From assembly GCA_902619375.1 (NCBI GenBank), contig CACNEB010000005.1, positions 17,355 to 81,354 on the forward strand: 64,000 bases of DNA. The letters run 5' to 3'. The stretch comes from an uncultured Alphaproteobacteria bacterium (GTDB lineage: Bacteria > Pseudomonadota > Alphaproteobacteria > HIMB59). The notes under the pieces were generated by a model. The model was not told the DNA's origin. It saw nothing but the letters and a program-made list of their open reading frames with translations, and did no database searches. Both the position numbers and the translations under genes were made by a program. This document shows, piece by piece, positions 40,729-50,674 of the stretch. Position 1 is the first letter of the stretch, and each line of letters opens with the position of its first letter.

Positions 40729-42033
40729 TTAGTAAGCTGCGTCTCTTCCTTCATCTTTTGCAATTTCACGTGCGTTTGGATTAACAGAAGGTCTAAATGG
40801 AATATCAACTATCTCTCCATCAACAGGTATTCCTGGCGCATCACAATATTGATCAGGAAGGTGAAATTTGAATTTATTACCAATATCCTTTTTTTCATAT
40901 GGAACATAGCCCATCGCTATATTTGTTTCCAATTCTGGAGAATACCAAGGAGATGTTAGATAACCTATGGGTGTTGATCCATCTTCAGATACTAGCCAAA
41001 AATCAGGTGCATACTCATCAATTGGCTTACCACCTAATCTAAATCCAACTAGTTGGTTACTATATGGTTTATCGCCTGCCTCAATTTTTGCTCTCATTGC
41101 CTCTAATGCTTGCTTACCAATGTAGTCCCCTTGTTTTTTTCTTGGAACCTGGTAGCCAAGGTTACACTGAAAAGGATAAGTTTCTGCATCAAGATCTTGA
41201 CCCCAAGATAAAATACCTGCTGCTATTCTTCTGTGGTGTGCAGGTGCAATTACTTTTAGATTATGTTTTTTTCCAGCCTCTAAGACAGCATTCCACATAT
41301 CATCCGCATATAAAGTTGCATCTCTGAGGTAGATTTCATATCCCTTTTCTCCGGTAAAACCTGTTTGGGAAATAATACAATCTCTCCCTCCAACTTTGGC
41401 TGCCATTAAGCCATAGTAGGGAATATCTCTAACAGCATCTCCAACTAAATCTGCCATAAGATCGATTGACTTCGGTCCTTGAATTTGAACAGGTGATACA
41501 TCTATTTCATCAATTTCTACATTAAATTTTTTATCGTGATTTACGCCTTGAAGAAAAAACATAATATCGGAGTCAGAAAGTGAAAACCAAAATTCATCTT
41601 CTGCAATTCTAAGTAATATAGGATCATTTAAAACTCCTCCTTTGTCATTACAAAGGATTACATATTTCCCCTTCATAACTTCAATTCTCGTTGCATCTCT
41701 TGTAATAACATAATTCGTAAATTTTAATGCATCAGGTCCTTTTACACGAATTTGTCTTTCAACTGCTACATTCCACATTGTTACGTGATTAACTAACGCA
41801 TCATACTCAACCATTGCACCACCATCTTCAGGTTTTACATAACCTCTAGGATGATACATTCTATTATATACGGTGCATCTCCAACATCCTGCTTCAACTG
41901 ATAAATGCCAATAAGGATTTTTTCTAACTCTAGTAGATATAAGCATTTGTTGAGGTGTTGGTCCTGATTGCCTTAAATTAAATGGGACTTTTCTATCAGA
42001 TTGGTCCACTGAACTTGGTTGCTTTAGCTTCAT
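40729..42033 (-). CDS. GcvT-fold aminomethyltransferase/DMSP-demethylase (DmdA)-like protein, substrate uncertain
   Basis: VYNRMYHP...MWNVAVERQIRVKGPDALKFTNYVITRD...GGVLNDPILLRIAEDEFWFSLSDSDI; VQIQGPKS; SQTGFTGEKGYEIYL. Confidence 0.75.
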   Translation of the reverse strand: MKLKQPSSVDQSDRKVPFNLRQSGPTPQQMLISTRVRKNPYWHLSVEAGCWRCTVYNRMYHPRGYVKPEDGGAMVEYDALVNHVTMWNVAVERQIRVKGPDALKFTNYVITRDATRIEVMKGKYVILCNDKGGVLNDPILLRIAEDEFWFSLSDSDIMFFLQGVNHDKKFNVEIDEIDVSPVQIQGPKSIDLMADLVGDAVRDIPYYGLMAAKVGGRDCIISQTGFTGEKGYEIYLRDATLYADDMWNAVLEAGKKHNLKVIAPAHHRRIAAGILSWGQDLDAETYPFQCNLGYQVPRKKQGDYIGKQALEAMRAKIEAGDKPYSNQLVGFRLGGKPIDEYAPDFWLVSEDGSTPIGYLTSPWYSPELETNIAMGYVPYEKKDIGNKFKFHLPDQYCDAPGIPVDGEIVDIPFRPSVNPNAREIAKDEGRDAAY

Positions 42034-42043
42034 ATATCCTCCT
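42034..42043 (-). promoter_or_regulatory. Strong Shine-Dalgarno AGGAGG, 4 nt before ATG of the DmdA-like gene
   Basis: Reverse strand reads AGGAGGATATATG. Confidence 0.85.
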
Positions 42044-42113
42044 ATAAAAAATGCAGTAGCAATTTTTGAAAATTAATTTCTTTTTAAGGTCTATGCAATC
42101 GAAAAATTTGAAC

Positions 42114-42995
42114 TTAAAAGATTTTGTTGTGGAGGACTATTTTGTCATTTTCCATAGTAAAATCACCATTTTGAAGAGCATTTAACCAATGACAGGTCTT
42201 CTCGAAGCCACCAAAAGGAAAGCAGTGAAAATTTTTAAATGAACTTTGTTCTTCAGAGAAATTTGCTAACTCAATAAACATTTCATCGTTTGAAGTTTTT
42301 GTTAGAAGGTCAGTTACTTTAGATGAGTTCTTTTTAAGAAAACTTAATGAATTTCCAACACCACTCATTATCCCAAAATTAAGAAGTGTTTTAAAAGACG
42401 CTGGGCCTGGAAAGCCTACTCTGACGGGTAATTTTATATTTGAATTATCTAAAAATTTGCACCATTTAATAAATGGTTCGGCATTAAAAAAAAATTGAGT
42501 AACAAGTTCTAAACTTAAATTTTTATTCTTTGATAATTCATATTTTTTATCTAAAAATTCGTTGACAGTATTTTGATCAATATCAGGTGAACCTTCTGGG
42601 TGCCCAGCTATTCCTATCTCTTCAAATTCATTATCCTTTAATAAACCAGACTCTAGTATTTCCAGCGAGGATGATACTGATCCATTCTGATTACCACCAC
42701 CACCTATAACAAGAATTTTTTTGCTATCTGTTCTATTTCTTAGTTCTTTTAGGAAGTCTGAAACATGATCTAAATCTCTCATTGTCCTTGCTGGCAAATG
42801 AGTAATAGGAGTTAATTCTTGTTTAGATACAAAATCAACAGTTTCTAAGATATCGTTTTCCGTAGCGTCAGGTAAATATGTTATGTAGACATTATTTTTT
42901 TTATCTAGAGGGATGGACTTTAGTTTGTGTCTTACTTTTGGGTTTAACTCTATGGTAAAGCCATCTACTAAAGAAACGATGTTTTCTTTGATCAT
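42114..42995 (-). CDS. Methylenetetrahydrofolate reductase (MetF)-like protein
   Basis: TYLPDA...PITHLPARTMRDLD...ILVIGGGGNQNG...IGIAGHPEGSPDI...TQFFFNAEPFIKW. Confidence 0.75.
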   Translation of the reverse strand: MIKENIVSLVDGFTIELNPKVRHKLKSIPLDKKNNVYITYLPDATENDILETVDFVSKQELTPITHLPARTMRDLDHVSDFLKELRNRTDSKKILVIGGGGNQNGSVSSSLEILESGLLKDNEFEEIGIAGHPEGSPDIDQNTVNEFLDKKYELSKNKNLSLELVTQFFFNAEPFIKWCKFLDNSNIKLPVRVGFPGPASFKTLLNFGIMSGVGNSLSFLKKNSSKVTDLLTKTSNDEMFIELANFSEEQSSFKNFHCFPFGGFEKTCHWLNALQNGDFTMENDKIVLHNKIF

Positions 42996-43013
42996 ATTTT
43001 TAAAATATAATAG

Positions 43014-45488
43014 TTAAGACTTTAATCTATTATTTTCTGGATCCAACAAAGGCTCTTCAGTAATTGTTAATGGATACCTTTTGCCAAAGTACTCAACCTC
43101 TAATTTATTTCCTTTTTCTGAAACTTCTGTTGGTAAATATCCATAAACAATGTGTTTATCAACAAAATAGCCATAATTTGTACTTGTTACGTACCCTACA
43201 GCTTTACCATCTGAATATATTGGTTCTGTGCCTAAGGCCATTCCTTCAGGATCATCGATAATCATACAAGTAAGTTTTTTTTCAATTGGTTTTTCTTTTA
43301 TTTTTTGAAGTGCAGTCTTGCCAATAAACTCATTTTCTTTTTTAAGCTTCACCGTAAAGCCTAAGCCTGACTCATAAGGGTTGTAATTAGTATGAATATC
43401 TGTACCTAGTGATCTATAGCCTTTCTCCAATCTGAGTGACTCAAAAGCACCAGCTCCAGAACAAATCATGTTGAACTCTCTTGAAGTTTCTCGAAGTTCA
43501 TCCCATAATGATAATCCATACTCAGTAGGTGTATATATTTCCCAACCTAATTCACCTATATAAGATATTCTTACAGCAACACAGGGAATGTTACTGATAG
43601 AAATCTTTTTAATATGGAAAAATGGAAAACCTTCGTTAGATACATCATCGTCATCACACAGTTTTTCAAGAACAGATCTTGAATTTGGTCCCCATAAGCC
43701 AATACCTGCAAAAGCAGATGTCCAGTCTATGATCTGAACACTTCCATCATCAGGGGCATTTGCTCGAAGCCAACTAATATCAATCATTCCATTCCCTGCT
43801 CCTGCCAAGACCCAAAATTTATCTTCCTCAAGTCTGCTAATTGTAAGATCACTCTTTATACCACCATACATATTAGAAATTACGCTATAAACAACTTTAC
43901 CTACGGCAACATCAATATTATTTGTGCAAACTTTCTGCAATAATTTAAGAGCACCTTTTCCACTTACTTCAATTTTCACAAATCCTGTAATATCAAACAG
44001 GGCGCCTGTTTGTCTTGTTACAAGATGTTCAGCTGCTTGAATCGGTGACCAATATTTTGCAGCCCAGCCTGTTCTATTTGGAAAGTTTTTACCTTTCATT
44101 AATTCAGCATTTGACTCATACCATTGAGGCCTCTCCCAGCCCATTGTCTCAAAGAAATGTGCTTTTTGTCCTTCTAATCGAGCGTAAAATGGACTTCTTC
44201 GAAGTGGTCTTGGCTGCTCCATTTGTTGAAGCGGGTGAATAATGTCATATACCTCTTTATAATTTTGTTTACCTCTTGATCTTAGATATTTCCTGACATG
44301 ATGATGTTGATGAAAACGATTTATGTCTCCTTGGCGAACATCGAGTTCAGGTTCACCATTCACTATCCATTCTGCCATCGCTTTACCAACACCACCAGCA
44401 TGTGTAATCCATACAGCATTGGCGGTCCACAAACCTTTTACACTTGTCTCGCCCATTAAAGGGTTACCATCAGTTGTAAATGAAAAAATTCCATTAATTT
44501 TTTTTGTAAGTTTTTTTTCAGAAAATCTTGGGAACAACCAATTCGACTCTTTATGTGCACCCTCAAAATCATCAGGTCTGAAGTCTACCAGTGAGGGCAT
44601 CTCTTCAGCATCCTCAGGTTTCTTTAGTTCTTCTGACTCTAAAATTCTTGGTTCATGTCGATAATTTCCAATAACATAAGTATCATTCCATTGTCTGAAA
44701 TAGAGACTGTAATCTTGGTGACGCATCAATGCATGTTCAACCAAAGCCTCCTTGTGATCAGCTTTAAATTCTTTCAATTCTTCAAACGGCTCTAACCACA
44801 CCATTTGATGTTCACATGGAACTAAAGGTAATGATATGTTAGCAAGTCTTCCCATTTTTGGAGCCCAGATACCAGTTGAGACAAGCACAATGTCGGCTTC
44901 ATAATCACCCTTAGACGTTTGCACGCCACGAATTTGATTATTTTGAATTTTAAAACCATTAACTGCTGTATCACCAAAAAATTCGCCTGCTTTTAAATCA
45001 GTCACATATTTTGCCATTGCTCTAACTGCTCTTACGGGTGCTGCTAAACCGTCAGTTGGAACATAATATCCCCCATGAATTTTTTCTGGGTCAATATAGG
45101 GGCTCATTTTTAAAACTTCATCTGGAGTAATTATTTTTGCATCAGTTAATCCATAACTGTGAGCTATACCTAGTTTTCGATACAGGTCTTGATGTCTTTC
45201 TTTTGTCTTTGATACCTCAATTCCCCCAACAGTATGAAAACAAGGTTTGCCCTCAAATGATAAGGATCTAAGTAAGTCAACTGTGTACTGTGCAAATTTA
45301 CACATCATTCGTGAAGGATTAGTTTGAAACACACCTCCAGGTGCATGACTTGTAGAGCCTCCGGTTTCAAACAATGGCCCTTGATCAAGTATAACCATAT
45401 CTTTCCAACCCAATTGTGCTAAATGATAGGCGGCGCTTGCTCCAACAATACCACTACCAACGATTATTATTCTTGATTTTCTTGCCAT
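43014..45488 (-). CDS. Dimethylglycine/sarcosine dehydrogenase-like FAD oxidoreductase with C-terminal GcvT domain
   Basis: IIVGSGIVGASAAYHLAQLGWKDMVILDQG; GGSTSHAPGGVFQTNPS; SYIGELGWEIYTP GcvT region; 824 aa. Confidence 0.88.
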   Translation of the reverse strand: MARKSRIIIVGSGIVGASAAYHLAQLGWKDMVILDQGPLFETGGSTSHAPGGVFQTNPSRMMCKFAQYTVDLLRSLSFEGKPCFHTVGGIEVSKTKERHQDLYRKLGIAHSYGLTDAKIITPDEVLKMSPYIDPEKIHGGYYVPTDGLAAPVRAVRAMAKYVTDLKAGEFFGDTAVNGFKIQNNQIRGVQTSKGDYEADIVLVSTGIWAPKMGRLANISLPLVPCEHQMVWLEPFEELKEFKADHKEALVEHALMRHQDYSLYFRQWNDTYVIGNYRHEPRILESEELKKPEDAEEMPSLVDFRPDDFEGAHKESNWLFPRFSEKKLTKKINGIFSFTTDGNPLMGETSVKGLWTANAVWITHAGGVGKAMAEWIVNGEPELDVRQGDINRFHQHHHVRKYLRSRGKQNYKEVYDIIHPLQQMEQPRPLRRSPFYARLEGQKAHFFETMGWERPQWYESNAELMKGKNFPNRTGWAAKYWSPIQAAEHLVTRQTGALFDITGFVKIEVSGKGALKLLQKVCTNNIDVAVGKVVYSVISNMYGGIKSDLTISRLEEDKFWVLAGAGNGMIDISWLRANAPDDGSVQIIDWTSAFAGIGLWGPNSRSVLEKLCDDDDVSNEGFPFFHIKKISISNIPCVAVRISYIGELGWEIYTPTEYGLSLWDELRETSREFNMICSGAGAFESLRLEKGYRSLGTDIHTNYNPYESGLGFTVKLKKENEFIGKTALQKIKEKPIEKKLTCMIIDDPEGMALGTEPIYSDGKAVGYVTSTNYGYFVDKHIVYGYLPTEVSEKGNKLEVEYFGKRYPLTITEEPLLDPENNRLKS

Positions 45489-45546
45489 TTATTCCTCTAA
45501 AAATACCTAATCAGTTCCAAAATTTGATGTCAATATGAAAAAAAAC

Positions 45547-46068
45547 CTAATAGTTAACCGCGTCAATAAGACGATCCTCAAGATAGTCAGCAAATGATCG
45601 ATTACAACTAAGTAACAATTTAAGATCAAGATTAAAAATAGAACAGTCTACTCTTGCTAATAATGTTTGTGCGGCAGTAGATTTTTTAAAGGATTTTTCT
45701 CTAAAGTCAAAATGCGTTAATTTATTTAATATATCAAAACTATTTTTACCTTGAATTTCAAAAAATACTTGTGAGTCAGAAATATTTGTAGCTAATATTA
45801 AGGGTGATTTATTTAAATCATCTAAGATTTTGTTGAGCTTTTTAATTTCAATTTCTTTTTCAAATATTAAATTCCATTGATCAAAAGACATTTTTGCTAA
45901 AGTATAATTATCATTTGAAATTATCCTTAAATTATCTGATGGTGGTAAAAGTTTTAAAGATTTATTTATATGATTATTAAATTTTGAGTCACCAGATCCT
46001 CTTATCAGAATTTGTTGAATAACTTTTTTTTTTATTTCAATACCATCAGATCGGATTACTTCAGTCAT
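45547..46068 (-). CDS. soxG: Sarcosine oxidase gamma subunit
   Basis: VIQQILIRGSGDSKF; THFDFREKSFKKSTAAQTLLARVDCSIF; operon position. Confidence 0.82.
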   Translation of the reverse strand: MTEVIRSDGIEIKKKVIQQILIRGSGDSKFNNHINKSLKLLPPSDNLRIISNDNYTLAKMSFDQWNLIFEKEIEIKKLNKILDDLNKSPLILATNISDSQVFFEIQGKNSFDILNKLTHFDFREKSFKKSTAAQTLLARVDCSIFNLDLKLLLSCNRSFADYLEDRLIDAVNY

Positions 46069-49043
46069 GAAACTAACCTTTTATTATCTTCATCATAAAA
46101 AACAGGTTTTACTATATCCACACCAGTTGTACTCATACTTGATGTAGAAGCGTAAGCTTTTGTTCCAATCATAGAGTGGCCATTTTTGATAACAGCTAAT
46201 GCAAAATCATGACCTAATGTAGAACTATGATAACAAGATGTAATATGACCAAGCATTGGGACAGGAGACTTAATTTCTTTATCAAGAATGATATGTTGTC
46301 CTTCCTCTAGTTTATCGGCTTTATTCGAGGGAATGATACCAACAAGTTGTTTTCTATCTTCTCTTATAGTATCAGACCGAGTAAGTGATCTTTTACCTAA
46401 AAAATCTTTTTTTGATTTACCAATCATCCAGCTAAGTCCCAAATCTATTGGCGTTATAGAACCATCTGTGTCTTGGCCAACAATAATGTAACCCTTTTCT
46501 GCCCTTAAAAGATGCATTGCCTCAGTGCCGTAGGGAGCAAGACCAAATTCTTTTCCAACACTTTGAATGTTATCCCAAATTTTAGGAGCACTATTTGACG
46601 GAATATATATTTCGTAACCTAACTCCCCAGTAAAGCTTGCTCTTAGAATTCGTAATGGAGTACCATTAAATTCATGAAATTGGAAAGTCATAAATGGAAA
46701 CTCCTCATTGCTAAAATTGATATTTGGAAAGGCTTTTTTCATAATTTCTCTGGTTTTTGGTCCACTAATGTTGAACGTTGCGTATTGCTCTGTAATCGAG
46801 TTCATAAAAACTTTTAAATTTGGCCACTCGGTTTGAGCATATTCTTCCATGCAACCTAAAACAGTAGCAGCACCTCCAGTAGTTGTAGTGGCAATGAAAT
46901 GTTGATCAGAAATTTTACAAATTATCCCGTCATCTTTTACCATTCCATCTTCTCCCAACATAAGAGCATATCTTGCAGAACCTTGTTTCATTTTAGTAAA
47001 GCTATTTGTGTAAATTAAATTCATAAATTCCAACGCATCCTCACCTTTGATCTCAATTTTTCCTAATGTGCTCCCATCTAAAATACCTGCGTTTTCTCTT
47101 ACATTTTTGCTCTCTCGTTGAACAGCATCATGCATAGACTCATCTTTATTAATTTGAAAATACCATGGCCTTTTCCATTGCCCGACATCCTCAAAAATTG
47201 CACCATTTTTTAAGTGCCAACTATGTATTGGTGATTTTCTCTCTGGGTCATAAAACTCATAGCAATTTCTGCCAGCTATTGCAGAGAAACTCAAAGGAGC
47301 ATAGGGTGGTCGATAAATAGTTGTGCCAACTTCATTTACTTTTTTGTCCAGAAGATCAGAAACTATTCCCAGTGCGTTAATGCTACTAATTTTACCTTGA
47401 TCGGTTCCCATACTATTTGTTGTATATCTTTTTAAATGTTCAATTCTATCAAAACCCTCTGTTATTGCTTGACGGATATCTTTAGTTGTCACATCATTTT
47501 GTAAGTCAATAAATGATTTAGCCCATAATGATTTCTTTTGCGGAGACACCTCCCACAATTTTTCAATATTATACTTAGTGTTTGTATTTAATTCGAGTTT
47601 TACGTCTAATTTTTTGACTTTAAAAGTTTTCAATTTTTCATTTACATCAGAATTTAAATTATCAAAATTAAATTGTCCTGAGGCAGAACCAAGAGTTATG
47701 GTAGGTTGAAAAGGTTTTGATGGTTTGTAAGTTAAATCTTTCTCATCCCAATCTAATAAACCTTTTGATTGAGTAAACAAGTGAACATCTGGATTTATTC
47801 CACCTGACAAACATAAGCAGTCACATTTAATTTCATTTAAAGCACCAGAACTATCCTCAACAAGAATTTTTTCAATTTTTTTGTTTCCAAAAGCTCCTTT
47901 TATTTGTGAATTTGTGTAAAGAGGAACATCATTTTTTCTTATTAAGTCAAACAAATTTGGCTCAATTTCCTCCCCAGATCGTGAGTCGATATATGCTTTT
48001 GGTTTTAAACCAGCTTTTATAAGACTATAAACTAAGCTGTTTGAATTCGAATTATTACTGAAAATAACAGGTTCTTTAGAAGGTGCTAATCCATATCGGC
48101 ACATATATTTTTCAAAGGAAGAGCTTAGCATTATGCCTGGGAGATCATTATTTTGAAAAGATAAAAATCTTTCAATGTGTCCATTACATAATATTGTGTG
48201 ACCTGTGCGTATCTTATGTAAAGTGCTATTAACTTTTCCTTCTATAGGTTTAGAGCCAACAAATCTATCTTCAATGGCTATAAGATGATTAATGTAATTA
48301 TAAGTAGTAACAAGTGTGTTTTTTAAAATCTTTATATTCTTAGAGTCTTCTATTTCTTGTATGGTTTCTTTTAACCAATCCTTAGGCTCTTTGTTATCAA
48401 TTAATGATATTTTGTTTGAATTATTTATAATGCCACCAAGTTGTTCTTCAAAGTCAATTAACAACACATCATAATTTGAGTTGATGAAAGATTTAGCTGC
48501 GAGAAGTCCATTTAATCCTCCCCCTATAATTGTAACATCGACGTTATGATGGATATGATTACTTATGCCTTTGAAATCTTTGGGAGGTTTACCCAATCCA
48601 GCTGCTCTTCTAATAAGTGGTTCATATAAATTTTTCCAAAATTTCTTATGTGGCCCCATGAACGTTTTATAGTAAAAACCAGCAGTAAAAATTGGAGAAA
48701 ATAAGTTATTGATACTTCCAAAATCGTTTTCAAGAGAAGGCCATCTGTTTTGACTTTCAATTTCCATCCCTTCATAAATTTTTTTTATAGTCGCTCTTGT
48801 GTTTGGTTCGGAATATTCACTAATTATTTGGACTAGAGCATTTGGTTCTTCTATACCACAGGTATAAATTCCTCTTGGCCTATGATACTTAAAACTTCTT
48901 CCTACAAGGTTAATATTATTTCTTAATAAAGCTGAGGCTATAGTATCGCCTTTGTAGCCAAAATATTTGACCCCATCAAACTTGAAGCTAATTTTTTGAT
49001 GAAACTGAATAAATTGATTTTCTTTTAAATTTATAGATTTCAT
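46065..49043 (-). CDS. soxA: Sarcosine oxidase alpha subunit
   Basis: KYFGYKGDTIASALLRNNINLVGRSFKYHRPRGIYTCGIEEPNALVQI; IIGGGLNGLLAAK; C-terminal GcvT domain. Confidence 0.95.
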   Translation of the reverse strand: MKSINLKENQFIQFHQKISFKFDGVKYFGYKGDTIASALLRNNINLVGRSFKYHRPRGIYTCGIEEPNALVQIISEYSEPNTRATIKKIYEGMEIESQNRWPSLENDFGSINNLFSPIFTAGFYYKTFMGPHKKFWKNLYEPLIRRAAGLGKPPKDFKGISNHIHHNVDVTIIGGGLNGLLAAKSFINSNYDVLLIDFEEQLGGIINNSNKISLIDNKEPKDWLKETIQEIEDSKNIKILKNTLVTTYNYINHLIAIEDRFVGSKPIEGKVNSTLHKIRTGHTILCNGHIERFLSFQNNDLPGIMLSSSFEKYMCRYGLAPSKEPVIFSNNSNSNSLVYSLIKAGLKPKAYIDSRSGEEIEPNLFDLIRKNDVPLYTNSQIKGAFGNKKIEKILVEDSSGALNEIKCDCLCLSGGINPDVHLFTQSKGLLDWDEKDLTYKPSKPFQPTITLGSASGQFNFDNLNSDVNEKLKTFKVKKLDVKLELNTNTKYNIEKLWEVSPQKKSLWAKSFIDLQNDVTTKDIRQAITEGFDRIEHLKRYTTNSMGTDQGKISSINALGIVSDLLDKKVNEVGTTIYRPPYAPLSFSAIAGRNCYEFYDPERKSPIHSWHLKNGAIFEDVGQWKRPWYFQINKDESMHDAVQRESKNVRENAGILDGSTLGKIEIKGEDALEFMNLIYTNSFTKMKQGSARYALMLGEDGMVKDDGIICKISDQHFIATTTTGGAATVLGCMEEYAQTEWPNLKVFMNSITEQYATFNISGPKTREIMKKAFPNINFSNEEFPFMTFQFHEFNGTPLRILRASFTGELGYEIYIPSNSAPKIWDNIQSVGKEFGLAPYGTEAMHLLRAEKGYIIVGQDTDGSITPIDLGLSWMIGKSKKDFLGKRSLTRSDTIREDRKQLVGIIPSNKADKLEEGQHIILDKEIKSPVPMLGHITSCYHSSTLGHDFALAVIKNGHSMIGTKAYASTSSMSTTGVDIVKPVFYDEDNKRLVS

Positions 49044-49390
49044 TTTTCAACCGTAAAATTTCCCGACCCAACTTCTGGTTCACCAGAGGGCGTTTTAACA
49101 ACACTTTTAAAATTATTTAAATTTGGTTTTTTTTCATCGAGCTTGTAGGTCACTAAAATTTCATCAGTAGATGTATCTCTGACACAATTAAACCATTTTC
49201 GACAACCATGTGTGTGTACCCAGCGCTCATAAAACAAACCTTTTGGGTTGGCTCTAATAAAGACATATTCTCCCCACTCACGATCACCAATTTCTTTTGA
49301 TCCATCGGGTCTTTTTACATGTGCCTCTCCTCCATTTGAAAATTCCGATTGATCTCTCGGGCCGCAATAAGGGCAATTAATTATGAGCAT
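49040..49390 (-). CDS. soxD: Sarcosine oxidase delta subunit
   Basis: MLIINCPYCGPRDQSEFSNGGEAHVKRP; ERWVHTHGCRKWFNCVRDT. Confidence 0.95.
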   Translation of the reverse strand: MLIINCPYCGPRDQSEFSNGGEAHVKRPDGSKEIGDREWGEYVFIRANPKGLFYERWVHTHGCRKWFNCVRDTSTDEILVTYKLDEKKPNLNNFKSVVKTPSGEPEVGSGNFTVEK

Positions 49391-49395
49391 ATTTA

Positions 49396-50646
49396 TTAAT
49401 GTGCTACGGCTGCAGCACCGTGTTCGTCGACTAATCTTCCACTTGCAAATCTATCAAGATTAAAAGCACTATTAATTTGATGAGGTTCATTTTTTGCAAT
49501 GGTATGTGCAAAAACATTTGCACTTCCAGGAGTGGCTTTAAAACCACCTGTGCCCCAGCCACAATTAAAAAATAAACCCTCAATGTCACATTTACTAATG
49601 ATAGGACTAGCATCTGGGCAGATGTCAACAATACCACCCCATTGACGAAGCATTTTCATTTTGCCAAATACTGGATAAAGCTCGACCATCGCTCGAATAG
49701 TATCTTCAATAATGTTAAAACCACCTCTTTGAGTGAAAGAATTATAACTGTCGGTTCCTGCTCCAATAACTAATTCACCTTTATCAGATTGACTGACATA
49801 AGCATGAACTGCAGAGGACATTACCACTGTATCAATAATAGGTTTGATTGGTTCAGAAACAAGTGCCTGAAGTGGCTTACTTTGTAAAGGTAATCTGATA
49901 CCTGCACTCTCTGCTAAAACACCAGTATGACCTGAAGCAACAACTCCAATTTTATTTGCTCTTAAAAAACCCTTGGAAGTTTCGACACCTTCTATTGTTC
50001 CATTTTTAGTCCTTATTTGATGTGCCTCACAATTTTGAATTATATCAACTCCCATCTCATCAGCGCGCATTGCAAAACCCCATGCTATTGCATCATGTCT
50101 TGCTACACCACCGCGAGGTTGGTAAGATGCACCTAGCACTGGATATCGAAGGTTGTCAGTATTCATTATAGGAACCTTTTTTTGAATTTCTTCTTTAGAT
50201 AACCAAAATGAGTCAATACCATTTAAATTATTTGCACTAACTCTTCTTTTAATTTCTTTTATATCATGTTCGTTATGGGCTAAATTCATAACCCCTCTTT
50301 GACTGAACATTACATTGTAATTTAATTCGCTTGATAGGTTTTCCCATAACTTCAAAGAGTGTTCGTACAAATGAGCACTATCATCCCATAAATAATTCGA
50401 TCTAATGATAGTGGTGTTTCTACCTGTGTTACCTCCACCAAGCCAACCTTTTTCTATTACCGCAATATTTTTTAATCCATGTTCTTTTGCTAAGTAATAT
50501 GCAGTTCCTAGTCCATGACCCCCACCACCAATTATTATGACATCATAAAACTCTCTAGGTTCGGGGCTTCCCCACATTTTTGGCCACTCTTTATGCCCAG
50601 ATAGTGCATTTTTAGCAAGGCTAAATATTGAATATTTTTTTTTCAC
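49396..50646 (-). CDS. soxB: Sarcosine oxidase beta subunit, GTG start
   Basis: [59 protein letters not shown]. Confidence 0.96.
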   Translation of the reverse strand: MKKKYSIFSLAKNALSGHKEWPKMWGSPEPREFYDVIIIGGGGHGLGTAYYLAKEHGLKNIAVIEKGWLGGGNTGRNTTIIRSNYLWDDSAHLYEHSLKLWENLSSELNYNVMFSQRGVMNLAHNEHDIKEIKRRVSANNLNGIDSFWLSKEEIQKKVPIMNTDNLRYPVLGASYQPRGGVARHDAIAWGFAMRADEMGVDIIQNCEAHQIRTKNGTIEGVETSKGFLRANKIGVVASGHTGVLAESAGIRLPLQSKPLQALVSEPIKPIIDTVVMSSAVHAYVSQSDKGELVIGAGTDSYNSFTQRGGFNIIEDTIRAMVELYPVFGKMKMLRQWGGIVDICPDASPIISKCDIEGLFFNCGWGTGGFKATPGSANVFAHTIAKNEPHQINSAFNLDRFASGRLVDEHGAAAVAH

Positions 50647-50674
50647 TACAGCAAATTAGCAAAAAATAAAATAA

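Noticed and set aside
43064-44664. Plus-strand ORFs of 65-113 aa inside the DMGDH-like gene
   Set aside because: Antisense shadow ORFs of a strongly recognised protein.
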